The notes under the pieces were generated by a model. It was not told the origin of the DNA. It made no database searches and worked only from the letters and a program-made list of their open reading frames with translations. A stretch of DNA of 64,000 nucleotides. Source: Frankia sp. AiPa1 (GTDB lineage: Bacteria > Actinomycetota > Actinomycetes > Frankiales > Frankiaceae). A program made the position numbers and the translations under genes. Shown here in pieces: positions 1-9,619 of this stretch. Location of the stretch: NCBI RefSeq assembly GCF_023243075.1, contig NZ_JALKFZ020000127.1, positions 62,001 to 126,000 on the forward strand. The letters are read 5' to 3'. Every line of letters starts with the position of its first letter. Position 1 is the first letter of the stretch.

Positions 1-680
1 CGATGTGGCGCGGCCAGCTCACCTTCGAGCCGCCGATGATGTTCGCCGTCGGCTTCCTGGTGACGTTCCTGTTCGGTGGTCTCACCGGCGTCCTGTTGTC
101 GAGCCCGCCGGTCGACTTCCACGTCAGTGACAGCTACTTCGTCGTCGGCCACTTCCACTATGTGGTCGCCGGCCTGCTGTTCGCCGGGTTCGCCGGGATC
201 TACTTCTGGTTCCCCAAGGTCACCGGCCGGATGATGAACGAGCGACTTTGCAAGATTCACTTCTGGACGATGCTGGTCGGCTTCCACTCGACGTTCCTTG
301 TGGACCACTGGCTCGGCGTCAAGGGCATGCCGCGCCGTTACGCCGACTACAGCGCGCAGGACGGCTTCACCACACTGAACACCATCTCGTCACTGGGCAG
401 CGTGATCCTCGCGCTCTCCACCCTGCCGTTCCTGTTCAACCTCTGGATCTCGTACCGCAAGGGGCCGATCGTCACGGTCGACGATCCGTGGGGATGCGGG
501 AACTCGCTGGAATGGGCGACGTCCTGCCCGCCGCCGCGGCACAACTTCACCACGCTGCCGCGGATCCGCTCCGAGCGCCCCGCATTCGACCTGCACTATC
601 CAGAGCTCGCCGGTGACGTGGACTACCACGCCACGCCCGAATTCGGTCCGGCAGCCAACAAGCCCGGCCTGAGCACCTGA
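1..680 (+). CDS. ctaD: cytochrome c oxidase subunit I, C-terminal part (5' truncated)
   Basis: This is the last ~225 residues of the haem-copper core subunit of an aa3-type cytochrome c oxidase, which reduces O2 to water in the cytoplasmic membrane. The gene enters from the left edge, so its start is not visible; the reading frame begins a codon at base 3. The HFHYV motif at visible residues 50-54 carries conserved metal-ligand histidines, and several hydrophobic spans surround it. The polar tail with [16 protein letters not shown] is typical of actinobacterial CtaD. It ends at TGA 678-680, just before a strong hairpin. It is a housekeeping gene with no visible link to the catabolic genes to the right. 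Confidence 0.96.
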   Translation, partial: MWRGQLTFEPPMMFAVGFLVTFLFGGLTGVLLSSPPVDFHVSDSYFVVGHFHYVVAGLLFAGFAGIYFWFPKVTGRMMNERLCKIHFWTMLVGFHSTFLVDHWLGVKGMPRRYADYSAQDGFTTLNTISSLGSVILALSTLPFLFNLWISYRKGPIVTVDDPWGCGNSLEWATSCPPPRHNFTTLPRIRSERPAFDLHYPELAGDVDYHATPEFGPAANKPGLST

Positions 681-696
681 CCAGCTCGCGGTATCT

Positions 697-737
697 GGTC
701 CGCCCCGGTCTCCACATTGTGGGGACCGGGGCGGACC
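697..737. terminator. bidirectional terminator hairpin
   Basis: A 19-bp stem (697-715 with 719-737, one G-T wobble) closes on a 3-nt ATT loop between the convergent ends of ctaD and the HxlR-type gene. There is no T-tract, as is usual in very GC-rich actinobacteria. Confidence 0.75.
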
Positions 738-742
738 ACGTC

Positions 743-1180
743 TTACCCCCTTCGGGTGTCGTATTCCTGCTGGGCCTCCTGGATCTCGTCCGCGTGCGCC
801 AGCAGCCAGGCCATGAGGCCCGATGCGTTGTCCAGGAGCTTCTCGCCCAGCGGCGTAAGGACATAGTCCACGCGTGGTGGAACGGTCGCGTGGACGGTGC
901 GGTTGACGAACCCGTCCCGCTCCAGGCCGCGCACCGTCGAGGTCAGCATCCGCTGGCTGATACCCGGCACGGCGCGGCGCAGCTCCGAAAACCGCCGGAC
1001 GCCACTTCCCAGCTCGTACACCACCGATATTGACCATTTATCGCCGATGCGGTCCAGCACGTCCCGCACCCGGCACACGGCCTCACCCCGCGCGGCCAAC
1101 GCGGCCGCTATCTGGTGCTGGGCCGCCTCGCCCGCCTCGCCCGCCTTGCCCTCGCCCTCGCCCTCGCCCTCGTCCGGCAT
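743..1180 (-). CDS. HxlR-family winged-helix transcriptional regulator
   Basis: A 145-residue DNA-binding protein of the HxlR family (DUF24, MarR-like winged helix). After an acidic EGEGEGK start, residues ~35-125 hold the family core: a C[13 protein letters not shown] segment, then [17 protein letters not shown], then a wing ending in [10 protein letters not shown]. HxlR proteins usually sense redox or electrophile stress, and the single Cys ahead of the first helix fits that. The ATG at 1180 is preceded by GTG at 1186 and a GGAGGG, so either start is possible. It is divergent from the LUD gene at 1368, which is its likeliest target (inference). Confidence 0.88.
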   Translation of the reverse strand: MPDEGEGEGEGKAGEAGEAAQHQIAAALAARGEAVCRVRDVLDRIGDKWSISVVYELGSGVRRFSELRRAVPGISQRMLTSTVRGLERDGFVNRTVHATVPPRVDYVLTPLGEKLLDNASGLMAWLLAHADEIQEAQQEYDTRRG

Positions 1181-1367
1181 CGTCACGGTTCCCTCCGGGT
1201 AACCCAGGCAGAAAAAAGTGCCGTCTTCCACTGGACCATTATCTTGTCGAGACTTTGGCCAGTTTCCACCGGGAACTCCGGCGTGGCGGACCGCTCGCCC
1301 CGGTCCGGCCGGGCCCGACCGCCCTGCGGATCTTCGGCCCTGCCGCCCTGCGACCGAAGGATCGACG

Positions 1368-2159
1368 ATGACCATCGACTCACCGGACTCCGACACAGCG
1401 ACCCTCGGCACAGCGGACCTCGACGCGGCGGCCCTCGACGCGGCGGCCCTCGACGCGGCGGCCCTCGACGCGGCGGCCCTCGACGCGGCGGCCCTTGACG
1501 CGGCGGCCGCCGACGAGACGGCCTCCGCCGGCTCTCCTGCCCTGCTCGCCGACGAGTCCTTTGCCGTGCCCGCCGACGAGGCCGCACTCGAGCGCGCGGT
1601 CACCGCGCTGCGCGCCAACGGTTTCATCGTCCGGGTGGTGGACACCGTTGCCGACGCCCGGGCGCTGCTCGCCGAGCTGCTCCCCCGGGACCGGGAGATC
1701 TTCACCGCCTCCAGCCAGACGCTCGAGCTCTCGGGCATCACCGCCGACATCGACGAGTCGGGCGAGTTCGTCTCGGTGCGGGCCAAGGCTGGCCCACCCA
1801 CGCCCGACGACCTCTGGGCGACCATCCGGCTGGGCGCGACTCCCGAGGTCGTGGTCGGCAGCGTCCACGCGGTGACCGAGAACGGCCAGCTGCTCGTCGC
1901 CTCCGCCAGCGGTAGCCAGTTCGCGCCCTATGCCAGCGGAGCGAAGCTCGCCTACTGGGTCGTCGGCGCGCAGAAGATCATGCCCGACGTGGAGACCGGA
2001 CTACGCCGTCTGCACACGTACAGCCTGCCGCGTGAACACCAGCGGCTCCAGGAGCGGTACAACCAGGGCTCGGTCATCGGCCGAATCCTCATCCTGGAGC
2101 GCGAGGTGTTCCCCGAGCGCGGCACGGTGATCCTCGTCCGCGAGGCGATCGGTTACTGA
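1368..2159 (+). CDS. LUD-domain protein (LutC/YkgG-like)
   Basis: A 263-residue protein whose C-terminal ~200 residues match the LUD (DUF162) fold of LutC-type lactate-utilisation proteins. Visible hallmarks are [29 protein letters not shown], then [18 protein letters not shown]. Stand-alone LUD proteins have no firmly known reaction. The N-terminal ~50 residues are a low-complexity Asp-Ala-rich run made by a 15-bp tandem repeat. The ATG has AAGG 7 nt upstream. LutA and LutB partners are absent here, so a role in lactate oxidation is not supported by context. The divergent HxlR-type gene may control it. Confidence 0.85.
   Translation: MTIDSPDSDTATLGTADLDAAALDAAALDAAALDAAALDAAALDAAAADETASAGSPALLADESFAVPADEAALERAVTALRANGFIVRVVDTVADARALLAELLPRDREIFTASSQTLELSGITADIDESGEFVSVRAKAGPPTPDDLWATIRLGATPEVVVGSVHAVTENGQLLVASASGSQFAPYASGAKLAYWVVGAQKIMPDVETGLRRLHTYSLPREHQRLQERYNQGSVIGRILILEREVFPERGTVILVREAIGY
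1419..1508 (+). repeat. 15-bp tandem repeat inside LUD gene (6 units)
   Basis: Six consecutive copies of CTCGACGCGGCGGCC, identical except for one T in the last unit. They encode repeated LDAAA in the N-terminal tail of the LUD protein. The near identity suggests recent slippage expansion. Confidence 0.97.
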
Positions 2160-2249
2160 GCAGCCCGCGGGCTGTCCTCGCCCGCCGCACGTGCGGCGCG
2201 TGCGCGTCGCGCGGGTCGGGTGCCCGGCCGAGCCCTCCCGAACGCAGAG

Positions 2250-2282
2250 CCGGCCCCGGAGTCGAACACCCTCCGGGGCCGG
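2250..2282. terminator. bidirectional terminator hairpin
   Basis: A perfect 12-bp stem (2250-2261 with 2271-2282) with a 9-nt loop lies between the convergent LUD gene and the MMPL gene. Confidence 0.7.
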
Positions 2283-2318
2283 GCAATCTACCGTCAGTCG
2301 CGATACGCGATGGTCCCC

Positions 2319-2386
2319 TCCGCGTGACGATCAGCCGCGCACGACGATCAACCGCGCACGATGGTCAGACGCGCACGATGGTCAGA
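2319..2386 (+). repeat. 17-bp tandem repeat at MMPL 3' end (about 4 units)
   Basis: Units begin at 2319, 2336, 2353 and 2370. The last two are identical (CGCGCACGATGGTCAGA) and the first two have diverged. The final unit covers the MMPL stop codon at 2382-2384. No function is evident. Confidence 0.85.
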
Positions 2387-4646
2387 CGTTGATGGCCTGG
2401 TCGTGCGGCCCGGACTGGGGCGGGGTCCGGGCCGCGCTGTCCGTGGACGGGGTGACGTCGTCGTCGGGCGGTTCGACGGACACCCGTGGGGTGATCCGGT
2501 CCAGCCAGCGGGGGAAGAACCAGTTCGGCTTCCCGATGATGTGCATGAGCGAGGGCACCAGCATCGTCCGCAGGATGAACGCGTCCAGGAACACCGCCGA
2601 TGCAAGGCCCAGGCCGAAGATCTTGATCTGCCGGCCCGGGGAGACCAGGAAGCCGAGGAACACCGCGATCATGATGAGCGCGGCGGCGGTGATGATGCCG
2701 CCGGTCTCGGCCTGGCCGACGGTGACCGCCCGCTTGTTGTCCCGGGTGTGGACCCACTCCTCGTGCATCCGGCTGACGAGGAACACCTGGTAGTCCATGG
2801 ACAGGCCGAACAGGATCGCGAACAGCATGACCGGGATCCAGGCGTCGATCGGGCCACCGGGCCCGCCACCGAGGGCGTCCGAGCCCCAGCCGTACTGGAA
2901 GATCGCCACGATCAGGCCGAAGGAACCCGCGGCGGCCAGCAGGTTCATCACCGCGGCCGTCAGCGGGACGACCACGGAACGGAAGGCGAGCAGCAGCAGC
3001 AGGAACGACAGCCCGACGACGACCCCGACGAACAGCGGCAGCTTGCGGGCGAGCACCTTGGCGAAGTCGACGTTGATCGCCGTGTCACCGTAGGTGTAGA
3101 TCTGGTTCGCCGTGCCCTTGTACAGCGGCGGCAGCACGTCCGAGCGCAGGTGCCGGACCAGCGTGTAGGTCTTCTCCGACTGGGGCGACGTGGTCGTCTT
3201 GAACGAGACGAACGCGATGTCCTTGGCCAGCGGGAGGGTACTCAGGCTCGCCCGGTCGATGCCCGGCTCGGCGGCCAGCGTCTGGGACACCTTCTGCAGG
3301 AAGGCCTTGTCGGAGGCGCCGGGGCCGTTGACGACGGCTTCCAGCGCGGAGTTGTACCCGACCCCGAAATCGGAGGCGATCAGATCGTAGCCGGACCGGG
3401 TGGTGGAGCTCTTCGGATCGCTGCCCTGGTCGCTGGCGCCGAGCTGCAGCGAGAAGAACGGGACCGCGAGCGCGACGATGATCGCCCCGGAGACAGCGGC
3501 GACGGCGATGCGGTTGTGGGCGACGAACTCCGACCAGCGGGCCCAGAATCCGACCTGCGTGTTACCGACGAACTGCCCGGCGCGCACGGCAGCCCGGTGT
3601 TTGCGAGTCAGCACCTTCAGCCCGAACAGGCTCAACAGTGCGGGCAGCAGGGTCAGCGACGCAGCCATGGTGAGCCCGACCGCGAGGGCCGTCGCCACCG
3701 CCATGCCGTTGAAGAAGCTCACGCCGAGCGCGATGAGGCCGAGAATGGCGATGCACACGGTGGTACCGGCGAACAGCACGGCCCGGCCCGACGTGTTGAT
3801 CGCCGACACGATCGACTCGGGGACCGGCATGCCGCGGCGCAGGTTGCGCCGATGTCTGGTCACGATGAACAGCGCATAGTCGACGCCGACACCGATCACC
3901 ATCAGCTCCGCCAGATATGGCGTGATGTTGGAGACGCTGATCGCGTGGCTGAGGATGTAGATCAGGCCAAGGCCGCTCACGAGCGCTACCACGGCGCTGG
4001 CCAGCGGCAGCACCGTCGCCGCCACGGTGCGGAACACGATGGCCAGAATGATCAGTGCGGCGCCGAAGCCGATGAACACCGAGGCGCCGCCGCCGCCCTG
4101 ACTCTGCCCGATGCCCGAGAACGCGTTGCCGGTGAACTCGGCCTGCAGCGAGTTACTGTCGAGTTTCTTCAGCGAGTCGTAGGCGTTCTTGAAGAGCTCC
4201 GGCTCGTAGTGGTTGTTCTCCCACGTGATCGAGACCAGCGCGGTGGTCGACCCACGTGCGGTGTTCAGCAGCTGGGGGTTTCCGGCCGTCGGCTTGTCGC
4301 TCTCGGCGCAGCTGATCGACTGCCATGGCGTGGCGATGAACGCAACATGATCACGCGACGCGCACAGGTCGATCAGGGCCGGCTTGACCGCGGACGGCTC
4401 GGACTTGAGGTCCCCGTTCCTGCTCTTGAGGACGACGGTTCCGACGGCGCCGTTCCGGTTGTCCAGGTTGCCGGCCTTGAGCAGGTCAGCGACCTTCGCG
4501 GTCTCGGTGTGCGGGAGGCTGAACGTGTCCTTGTAGGCCGACCCGCCCATCGCACCGGCGATGCCCTGGGCCGCGACGATCACCACCAGCCAGCCGACGA
4601 TGACAAGCCATCGGCGGCGGATGGCGAACTCGGCAATGGTCTTCAT
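2382..4646 (-). CDS. MMPL-family RND transporter
   Basis: A 754-residue inner-membrane exporter of the MmpL/RND superfamily, driven by the proton gradient and usually carrying lipids or hydrophobic compounds. One helix lies near residues 12-33, followed by an extracytoplasmic loop to ~185, a block of helices to ~330, one near 385, a second loop to ~535, and a second helix block to ~715. The paired Asp-Tyr proton-relay motifs are both present (GVGVDYALFIVTRHR and GLSMDYQVFLVSR). The start ATG follows AGGAG by 5 nt. It stands alone, with no lipid-synthesis gene beside it, so the cargo is unknown. The length is on the short side of the family, as for many actinobacterial copies. Confidence 0.93.
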   Translation of the reverse strand: MKTIAEFAIRRRWLVIVGWLVVIVAAQGIAGAMGGSAYKDTFSLPHTETAKVADLLKAGNLDNRNGAVGTVVLKSRNGDLKSEPSAVKPALIDLCASRDHVAFIATPWQSISCAESDKPTAGNPQLLNTARGSTTALVSITWENNHYEPELFKNAYDSLKKLDSNSLQAEFTGNAFSGIGQSQGGGGASVFIGFGAALIILAIVFRTVAATVLPLASAVVALVSGLGLIYILSHAISVSNITPYLAELMVIGVGVDYALFIVTRHRRNLRRGMPVPESIVSAINTSGRAVLFAGTTVCIAILGLIALGVSFFNGMAVATALAVGLTMAASLTLLPALLSLFGLKVLTRKHRAAVRAGQFVGNTQVGFWARWSEFVAHNRIAVAAVSGAIIVALAVPFFSLQLGASDQGSDPKSSTTRSGYDLIASDFGVGYNSALEAVVNGPGASDKAFLQKVSQTLAAEPGIDRASLSTLPLAKDIAFVSFKTTTSPQSEKTYTLVRHLRSDVLPPLYKGTANQIYTYGDTAINVDFAKVLARKLPLFVGVVVGLSFLLLLLAFRSVVVPLTAAVMNLLAAAGSFGLIVAIFQYGWGSDALGGGPGGPIDAWIPVMLFAILFGLSMDYQVFLVSRMHEEWVHTRDNKRAVTVGQAETGGIITAAALIMIAVFLGFLVSPGRQIKIFGLGLASAVFLDAFILRTMLVPSLMHIIGKPNWFFPRWLDRITPRVSVEPPDDDVTPSTDSAARTPPQSGPHDQAINV

Positions 4647-5229
4647 CAGTTCTCCTGATCAGGGCCACGGTGTGCGGCTGCTGAGGGCGGATGTACAGGC
4701 GGCGGACGGACCGCGCCGATATGCTTTATGTGCAGAGACAACTAGCCGGGCGGTAACCTGGCGGCTACCTGGCGGTCGGCCGACACCGTCGCACGGGCCA
4801 CCGACCAGCCAAACCCCTCAGACGGCAGTCCAGCGAGTCCGGCCACCCTTCGGAGTCCGTGCCAGCACCTGGCCGGTCCCTGTGAACCGGCCAGTGCGAA
4901 CACCAATGCGAACATAGCCCGCTCGCGCGAGGGCCGGCACGCCGGCCACGGGACAGTCATACCGTGGGACTGTCATCTTGCCGACTCATTATCGACTGGC
5001 CGGCCCCAGCGACCCCCACGGACGGCCGCGCAACGCCGGCGGTGCACCGGGAATCCCGCGCTCACCTGCGGCATCTCGCCGAACCGGCATGGCGATCACG
5101 GATGATTGCCGACGTACGTGACAACTATCACGTCAGGGGATCCGGCTGTGGTCACGTGTATTGCCTGGCCGGAAAACGATTCTCGCACTGGACCCGCGGC
5201 CTCCGGCCGCGATATGGCCGGGTGCGCCC
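4647..5229. other. 583-bp intergenic region
   Basis: This lies upstream of the MMPL gene and downstream of the split-barrel oxidoreductase gene. It contains a somewhat AT-richer patch near 4720-4745 that could hold the MMPL promoter. No RNA gene, repeat or convincing small gene is seen; a 94-codon open frame at 4964-5248 has no recognisable features. Confidence 0.5.
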
Positions 5230-5664
5230 TCAGAGGGACTGGCCGTAGACCCGCTCGACCGTGAGGGTGAGCAGGACGCGGCGGTCGGAGACCATCACCG
5301 CGCGGTACTCGTCCCAGTCGGGATGTTCGCCGGCGGCGCGGCGGTAGTAGTCGACGAGCGCCCGCACCTCGGGGCTGGCCTCGTCCGCGCCCGGGCCGGT
5401 GATCGTCACCGGACCCTCGGCTGTCGCCCACGAGCGGCCGTCGGGGCCGGTGACCTCCAGGGCGGCCCAGGGCTCGCGGCGCAGGTTCGCCGTCTTGGCC
5501 AGTCCAGCCCGGGTCGAGATGAGGATGACGCCCGCCGACTGGTCGTAGAACGGCAGGATCGGCGACAGCTGGGGGCGGCCATCGGTCCGGGTGGTGGCGA
5601 GGACGCCCAGGCGGCTCTGCGCAAGCAGCGCATGGGGGTCGAACGAGGAGGTGGATGCGGCCAT
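5230..5664 (-). CDS. PPOX-class split-barrel oxidoreductase, probably F420-dependent
   Basis: A 144-residue protein of the pyridoxamine-5'-phosphate-oxidase-like split-barrel fold. The pattern LGVLATTRTDGRPQLSPI near residues 18-36, followed by ISTRAGLAKTANLRREP, is typical of the F420-dependent PPOX-class group of actinobacteria, and the C-terminal DEYRAVMVSDRRVLLTLTVERVYG is also characteristic. Members reduce unsaturated or redox-active small molecules using reduced F420, or FMN in related groups. The cofactor preference is a family inference. The gene is alone on its strand and 10 bp from the membrane-protein gene behind it. Confidence 0.87.
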   Translation of the reverse strand: MAASTSSFDPHALLAQSRLGVLATTRTDGRPQLSPILPFYDQSAGVILISTRAGLAKTANLRREPWAALEVTGPDGRSWATAEGPVTITGPGADEASPEVRALVDYYRRAAGEHPDWDEYRAVMVSDRRVLLTLTVERVYGQSL

Positions 5665-5674
5665 GGCTCCATCC

Positions 5675-6382
5675 TCACCCAGAGCGAAGGCTACTGCTGC
5701 GCAACCCGACGATCGCGGCGCCGGCAGTGACGATGCAACCGGCCAGACAGCAGGTCACGCCGATGTTCGGGTCGAAGTGGACGGTGACCGTTCTCGACGC
5801 GCCGAAGGCGGATTCCTCGTCGTTGTGAACACCAGTGAGCCCGAGAAGGATGAAAGTCCCGTAACCGAGCGCACCCAGAAGCCCGGCGGGCAGGACCAGC
5901 CCATAAAACACCTGAGTCCGGGAGGCGAGGCCCGCACCAAGCGCGAGACCAGCGAGAATCGCCCCGAAGACCGCCGATATCAGCCGCGCCCCGGGAACAA
6001 CCGTGTAGCCGTAGAGGTCGGTGTAGGTGACAAAGGGCAGCAGTGAGCCGAGGAACACCGCTGCCCCTCCACCCAGCGCCCATTTCCAGGATGAGGAAGC
6101 CGCCCGCGGCGCACCGGCCGGCGGCGGTACGCCCCAGCCGGGCACGGAGCGCGAGGCCGCCCAGCCGGCCGAGGCGGCCGGGACCCACCCGGCGCCAGCG
6201 CCGGGAACCGCTGGGGCCCAGCCGGTCGCGGGCCCGGCGCCGGCCACCGCGGAATCATCCAGCCACAGGCTCCATCCCGGGGGCGGTGCGGGCCACGCCG
6301 GATCGGGCTGCCAGCCCTGCGGCGGAACCCAGCCCGGCGGGGGAACAGGCCAACCGGGAGGTGGATTGAAGCGAAACACCAT
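5675..6382 (-). CDS. proline-rich PPGW-repeat membrane protein
   Basis: A protein of ~235 residues with no assigned function. The N-terminal half is disordered and carries repeated PPPGW motifs, as in many actinobacterial DUF2510-like or septal and cell-surface proteins. The C-terminal half has four predicted membrane helices, starting at KWALGGGAAVFLG and ending with a Cys-Cys pair in the last hairpin. The start was chosen at the ATG giving MVFRFNPPPGW, a start commonly seen for this type. A GTG at 6433 with GGGGAG 9 nt upstream is an alternative and would add 17 residues. It may share a transcript with the split-barrel enzyme downstream. Confidence 0.8.
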   Translation of the reverse strand: MVFRFNPPPGWPVPPPGWVPPQGWQPDPAWPAPPPGWSLWLDDSAVAGAGPATGWAPAVPGAGAGWVPAASAGWAASRSVPGWGVPPPAGAPRAASSSWKWALGGGAAVFLGSLLPFVTYTDLYGYTVVPGARLISAVFGAILAGLALGAGLASRTQVFYGLVLPAGLLGALGYGTFILLGLTGVHNDEESAFGASRTVTVHFDPNIGVTCCLAGCIVTAGAAIVGLRSSSLRSG

Positions 6383-6833
6383 CTGCCCTCGCACCAGGAC
6401 CTCTTCGGCGACGCGGACGAACGGCGCCGGCACCGGGAGGGACTCCCCGAGGCGGGATCAACCGTATCGGGTTCATGGCGCCCTCTCAACCGACATCCGG
6501 GGACCTTGTTGTCTGGTTCTCGACCGCCCCCGCCATCTACACCACCCACCCCGGAATATCAACAGCGAGGTGGATAACGCGCGGATCCCAGCGTGATTTC
6601 CTCCCACTCGGCGATAATCATCGGATCGCCGTCATACCTGGTGCAGGGCCCGCCAGGACACCCGACGCCGGCCTACCACGAGGAACGCGGGCAGGTCCTG
6701 AACACCGCGTCTGCGGGTCGAGCCCCGCGCATATGAATCGAACGCAGCGCAGCTGGCGCGGGTGACCAACCGCATGGCGGCGGGCGGCTCCGCCGCACCT
6801 TGGCCGTAGTCCTGGCCGACGGTTGTCTCAGGA
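6383..6833. other. 451-bp intergenic region
   Basis: This lies between the end of the LysR gene and the start of the PPGW membrane protein. A small GCGGC-loop-GCCGC hairpin at 6784-6796 could end LysR transcription. Nothing else is supported; short open frames here look non-coding. Confidence 0.45.
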
Positions 6834-7736
6834 TCAACGCGCTGGTTCGGCCAGGTGGTCGCCCAGAACTGCCCGGAAGGCGAGCAGGCCGGGGTGGGCG
6901 GCGTTGCGGGCGAGCCAGGTCAGGGTGACGGCAGTGTCCAGGGCGATGTCGTCCAGTTCGACCAGAGCCACCTCGCCGCGCTCGGCGTTCGCGCGTACGG
7001 CGACCAGAGGCAGCAGGGCGCAGCCCATGCCCGCAGCGACGCAGCCGCGCAGCGTGCCGATGCTCGAGACAACCGCCACCGGCTGCGCGGCACGGCAGGT
7101 CCCGACGACCCTCCCCGCGGCGAAGGCGTTGTCGTGCATCTCGCGGAAGCCGCAGCCGGGCTCGGTGGCGATAAACGGCTCGGCGGCAAGGTCCGCGAGG
7201 CTTGCCCGGCCGCGGCCGGCGAGTGGGTGCGCCGGCGCAACGATGACCACCAGCGGTTCGGTGCTGAGTGTCCGCGCACGCAGTGAAGCGTCCGGCGGTG
7301 GATCTCCGAAGGTCAGGCACGCGTCCAGCTCGCCGCGGCGCACCTGCTGGTACAGCTCGCCCCGACTGGCCTGCGCCACCCGGACCCGCGCGCCTGGATG
7401 GCGCGCGCAGTACCGGGCGAGGACGTCCGGCAGCAGGTGGGCGCTGAGCGTCTCGAGCGCGCCGACGGCAAGATCCGGGTTTGGCTGGGCCACGGCGAAT
7501 CGGGCCTCCTCGACGAGGCCGAAGATCCGGCCGGCATAGTCGGCCAGCGCCCTGCCCTGGACGGTGAGCCGAATCCGGTGCCGCGTGCGATCGAGCAGGG
7601 GGGTGCCGAGGTCACGCTCGAGGGCCTGCACCTGGTCACTCACGCTTGACTGTGCGTAGTGCAGCTCCCGCGCGGCCTGCGTGATGCTGAGTGTCCGGGC
7701 GACGGCCTCGAACGTCCGTAGCTGTCTGAGCTCCAC
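6834..7736 (-). CDS. LysR-family transcriptional regulator
   Basis: A 300-residue LysR-type regulator. The N-terminal winged helix (residues ~1-60, ELRQLRTFEAVARTLSITQAA) is followed by a linker helix and the two-lobed periplasmic-binding-like effector domain (~90-295). The GTG start was chosen because it gives the standard family start and length; the open frame upstream to 7997 is not family-like. It is divergent from the MFS exporter gene at 8010 and most likely controls it, with the operator expected in the 7737-8009 gap, though no clear T-N11-A site is claimed. The inducer is unknown. Confidence 0.92.
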   Translation of the reverse strand: MELRQLRTFEAVARTLSITQAARELHYAQSSVSDQVQALERDLGTPLLDRTRHRIRLTVQGRALADYAGRIFGLVEEARFAVAQPNPDLAVGALETLSAHLLPDVLARYCARHPGARVRVAQASRGELYQQVRRGELDACLTFGDPPPDASLRARTLSTEPLVVIVAPAHPLAGRGRASLADLAAEPFIATEPGCGFREMHDNAFAAGRVVGTCRAAQPVAVVSSIGTLRGCVAAGMGCALLPLVAVRANAERGEVALVELDDIALDTAVTLTWLARNAAHPGLLAFRAVLGDHLAEPAR

Positions 7737-8009
7737 AGCCCGCGCCCCCAATCCGTGTTCCCCGATCCGTGTTCCGCTATCCGTGCCGCAGGTGTGCCGC
7801 CCCGGCGCTCCCCGTGCCCGTCCGTTGATCCCGCGTGCCAGGCTACCCGCCGATACCGCGACCATCGGATCAGCCGATGTCGTGCACCGGGAATTCCGGT
7901 GGCGAGATCCGGTCCGGTACACCGCATGGTCGATTGAATGGGTGCACCGCCGCCCCGCCCGTCGAGAACTCCGGGCCTGACCGCCTGCGGCGGACACCCG
8001 GGAGGCCAG

Positions 8010-9524
8010 ATGTCAGCACAGTCAGAACCGACGGCGCGACCAGGGCCGGAACCACCCCGTTCGACACCAGGAACGCAGCCACGGGAAAGCACTCACGGCC
8101 AGCGGGAGAATCCTGCGAACGGGCCGTCATACCCAGCGCCAGAAAAGCTGTCGCGGATACTTCTGCTCGGCCTTTCCCTGGGCTATTTCATGGTGCTGTT
8201 GGATCTGACGGTCGTCACGGTCGCGCTGCCCGCTGTCTCTCGGAGCCTGGACGTCGGCCTCGCCGGATTGCAGTGGGTCAGCAATGGATACACGGTGTCC
8301 TTCGCCGCTATGCTGCTCACCGCCGGCTGGCTTTCGGATCGTTTCGGCGGCCGACGGGTGTTCCTTTGCGGGCTCGCCTCGTTCGGCGTGCTGTCGGGAA
8401 TTTCGGCCACCGCGACCGACCTTGCCACGCTGGTGGCCCTGCGCGTCGCGCTTGGGCTCGCTGGGGCACTGCTGCTGCCGGCATCGCTCGCGCTGCTCAC
8501 CCGGGCCCATGACGATCCCGCCACGCGGGCGCGGGCGGTCGGGTCGTGGGCTGCGATCACCGGTGCCGCGCTGGCGGCGGGGCCGGTGATCGGCGGCGTC
8601 CTGACCGAGACGTTCGGCTGGCGTGCGGTCTTTCTGGTCAACGTGCCGCTGGCACTGGCGAGCCTCGTCATCACCGTGCGCCTGGCGCCACGGACCGCAC
8701 CCGCACCGCGCGGCAGCCTGGATCTGCCCGGCCAGGCGAGCGGCGTCCTCGCCCTGGCCGGACTGATATACGTCCTGGTCGAGGGCCCGCAACGGGGCTG
8801 GGTCGACGGTGAGGTCATCGGCGCGTTCGGGTGCGCGGTGCTCGCGGCCGTGCTCTTCGGGTCGGTCGAGGCACGGGCCGCCGGCGCGGCGATGCTCCCG
8901 CTGCACCTGTTTCGCAGTCGCGGCTTCTGCGCCGCGCTGAGCGCCGGGCTGCTGGCCACCTTCACGCTGTCCGGGCTCCTGTTCGTACTCTCGCTGTACT
9001 TCCAGGATGCCCGTGGGTATTCGGCGCTCGGGTCGGGGCTGGCCTTTCTTCCGCTCACGGTTCCGACCGCCGTCAACCCGATGTTCACCGGCCGGCTCGT
9101 CGCCCGGATGGGGCCGCGCCGGCCGGCCACGCTCGGCTTTGTGCAGATGGCGGTGGGCGTTGCCCTCCTGGCGCCGTCCACGGGCGGCTCGGTGGCGGCG
9201 GTGACCACGACCGCCGCGGGCCTGCTGGTACTCGGGGTCGGCATCTCCTTCGCACTGCCGGCCCTGGTTGCCGCGGTGGTCGGCTCCGTCCCGACCGAGC
9301 TCACCGGAACGGGCATGGGTGCGCTGAACTCCGCTCGGCAGGTCGGTGGGGCGCTTGGCGTCGCCATCCTCGGCATCCTGCTGCGACAGGGGGCGACGAC
9401 CGCTGCCGGGACCCGCCTCGCGCTGGTGGCAAGCGGGGGGATCCTGCTGGTCGGCGCGATCGTCTGCGCGACGTCGCTGCCGGGGCGCGCCCGCCGTCCC
9501 GCACCCGCGACCGCGGGCGACTGA
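8010..9524 (+). CDS. MFS drug exporter, 14-helix DHA2 (EmrB/QacA) family
   Basis: A ~504-residue inner-membrane proton antiporter. Fourteen hydrophobic segments are visible from ILLLGLSLGYFMVLLDLTVV onward. Motif A (GWLSDRFGGRR) sits between helices 2 and 3, and antiporter motif C (GAALAAGPVIGG) in helix 5. WRAVFLVNVP ends the N-terminal half, as usual in this group. The N-terminal ~45 residues are a polar disordered tail. The ATG at 8010 has GGAGG 4 nt upstream; a longer version from 7938 is possible but less likely. It is divergent from the LysR gene. The substrate is unknown. Confidence 0.94.
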   Translation: MSAQSEPTARPGPEPPRSTPGTQPRESTHGQRENPANGPSYPAPEKLSRILLLGLSLGYFMVLLDLTVVTVALPAVSRSLDVGLAGLQWVSNGYTVSFAAMLLTAGWLSDRFGGRRVFLCGLASFGVLSGISATATDLATLVALRVALGLAGALLLPASLALLTRAHDDPATRARAVGSWAAITGAALAAGPVIGGVLTETFGWRAVFLVNVPLALASLVITVRLAPRTAPAPRGSLDLPGQASGVLALAGLIYVLVEGPQRGWVDGEVIGAFGCAVLAAVLFGSVEARAAGAAMLPLHLFRSRGFCAALSAGLLATFTLSGLLFVLSLYFQDARGYSALGSGLAFLPLTVPTAVNPMFTGRLVARMGPRRPATLGFVQMAVGVALLAPSTGGSVAAVTTTAAGLLVLGVGISFALPALVAAVVGSVPTELTGTGMGALNSARQVGGALGVAILGILLRQGATTAAGTRLALVASGGILLVGAIVCATSLPGRARRPAPATAGD

Positions 9525-9619
9525 CCGCAGGCGGGCCACGGCCTGCACCGCGGCCACATACCGTTTACGCTACCGACCTGGGTGCATATTTAGGTACATC
9601 GTGCGAGTGGAGGATCGCC

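Noticed and set aside
2361-4658. 765-codon plus-strand open frame opposite the MMPL gene
   Set aside because: It is the mirror of a clear transporter gene; its sequence is charged, low-complexity Gly/Asp/Arg and has no family features. The same holds for long mirror frames at 8127-9557, 22909-24681 and 37810-39672.
4964-5248. 94-codon open frame in the gap after the MMPL gene
   Set aside because: No recognisable domain, no good ribosome site, and it overlaps the convergent oxidoreductase gene.
6713-6728. T-arm-like sequence GCGGGTCGAGCCCCGC suggesting a tRNA
   Set aside because: No matching acceptor, D or anticodon stems could be built around it.
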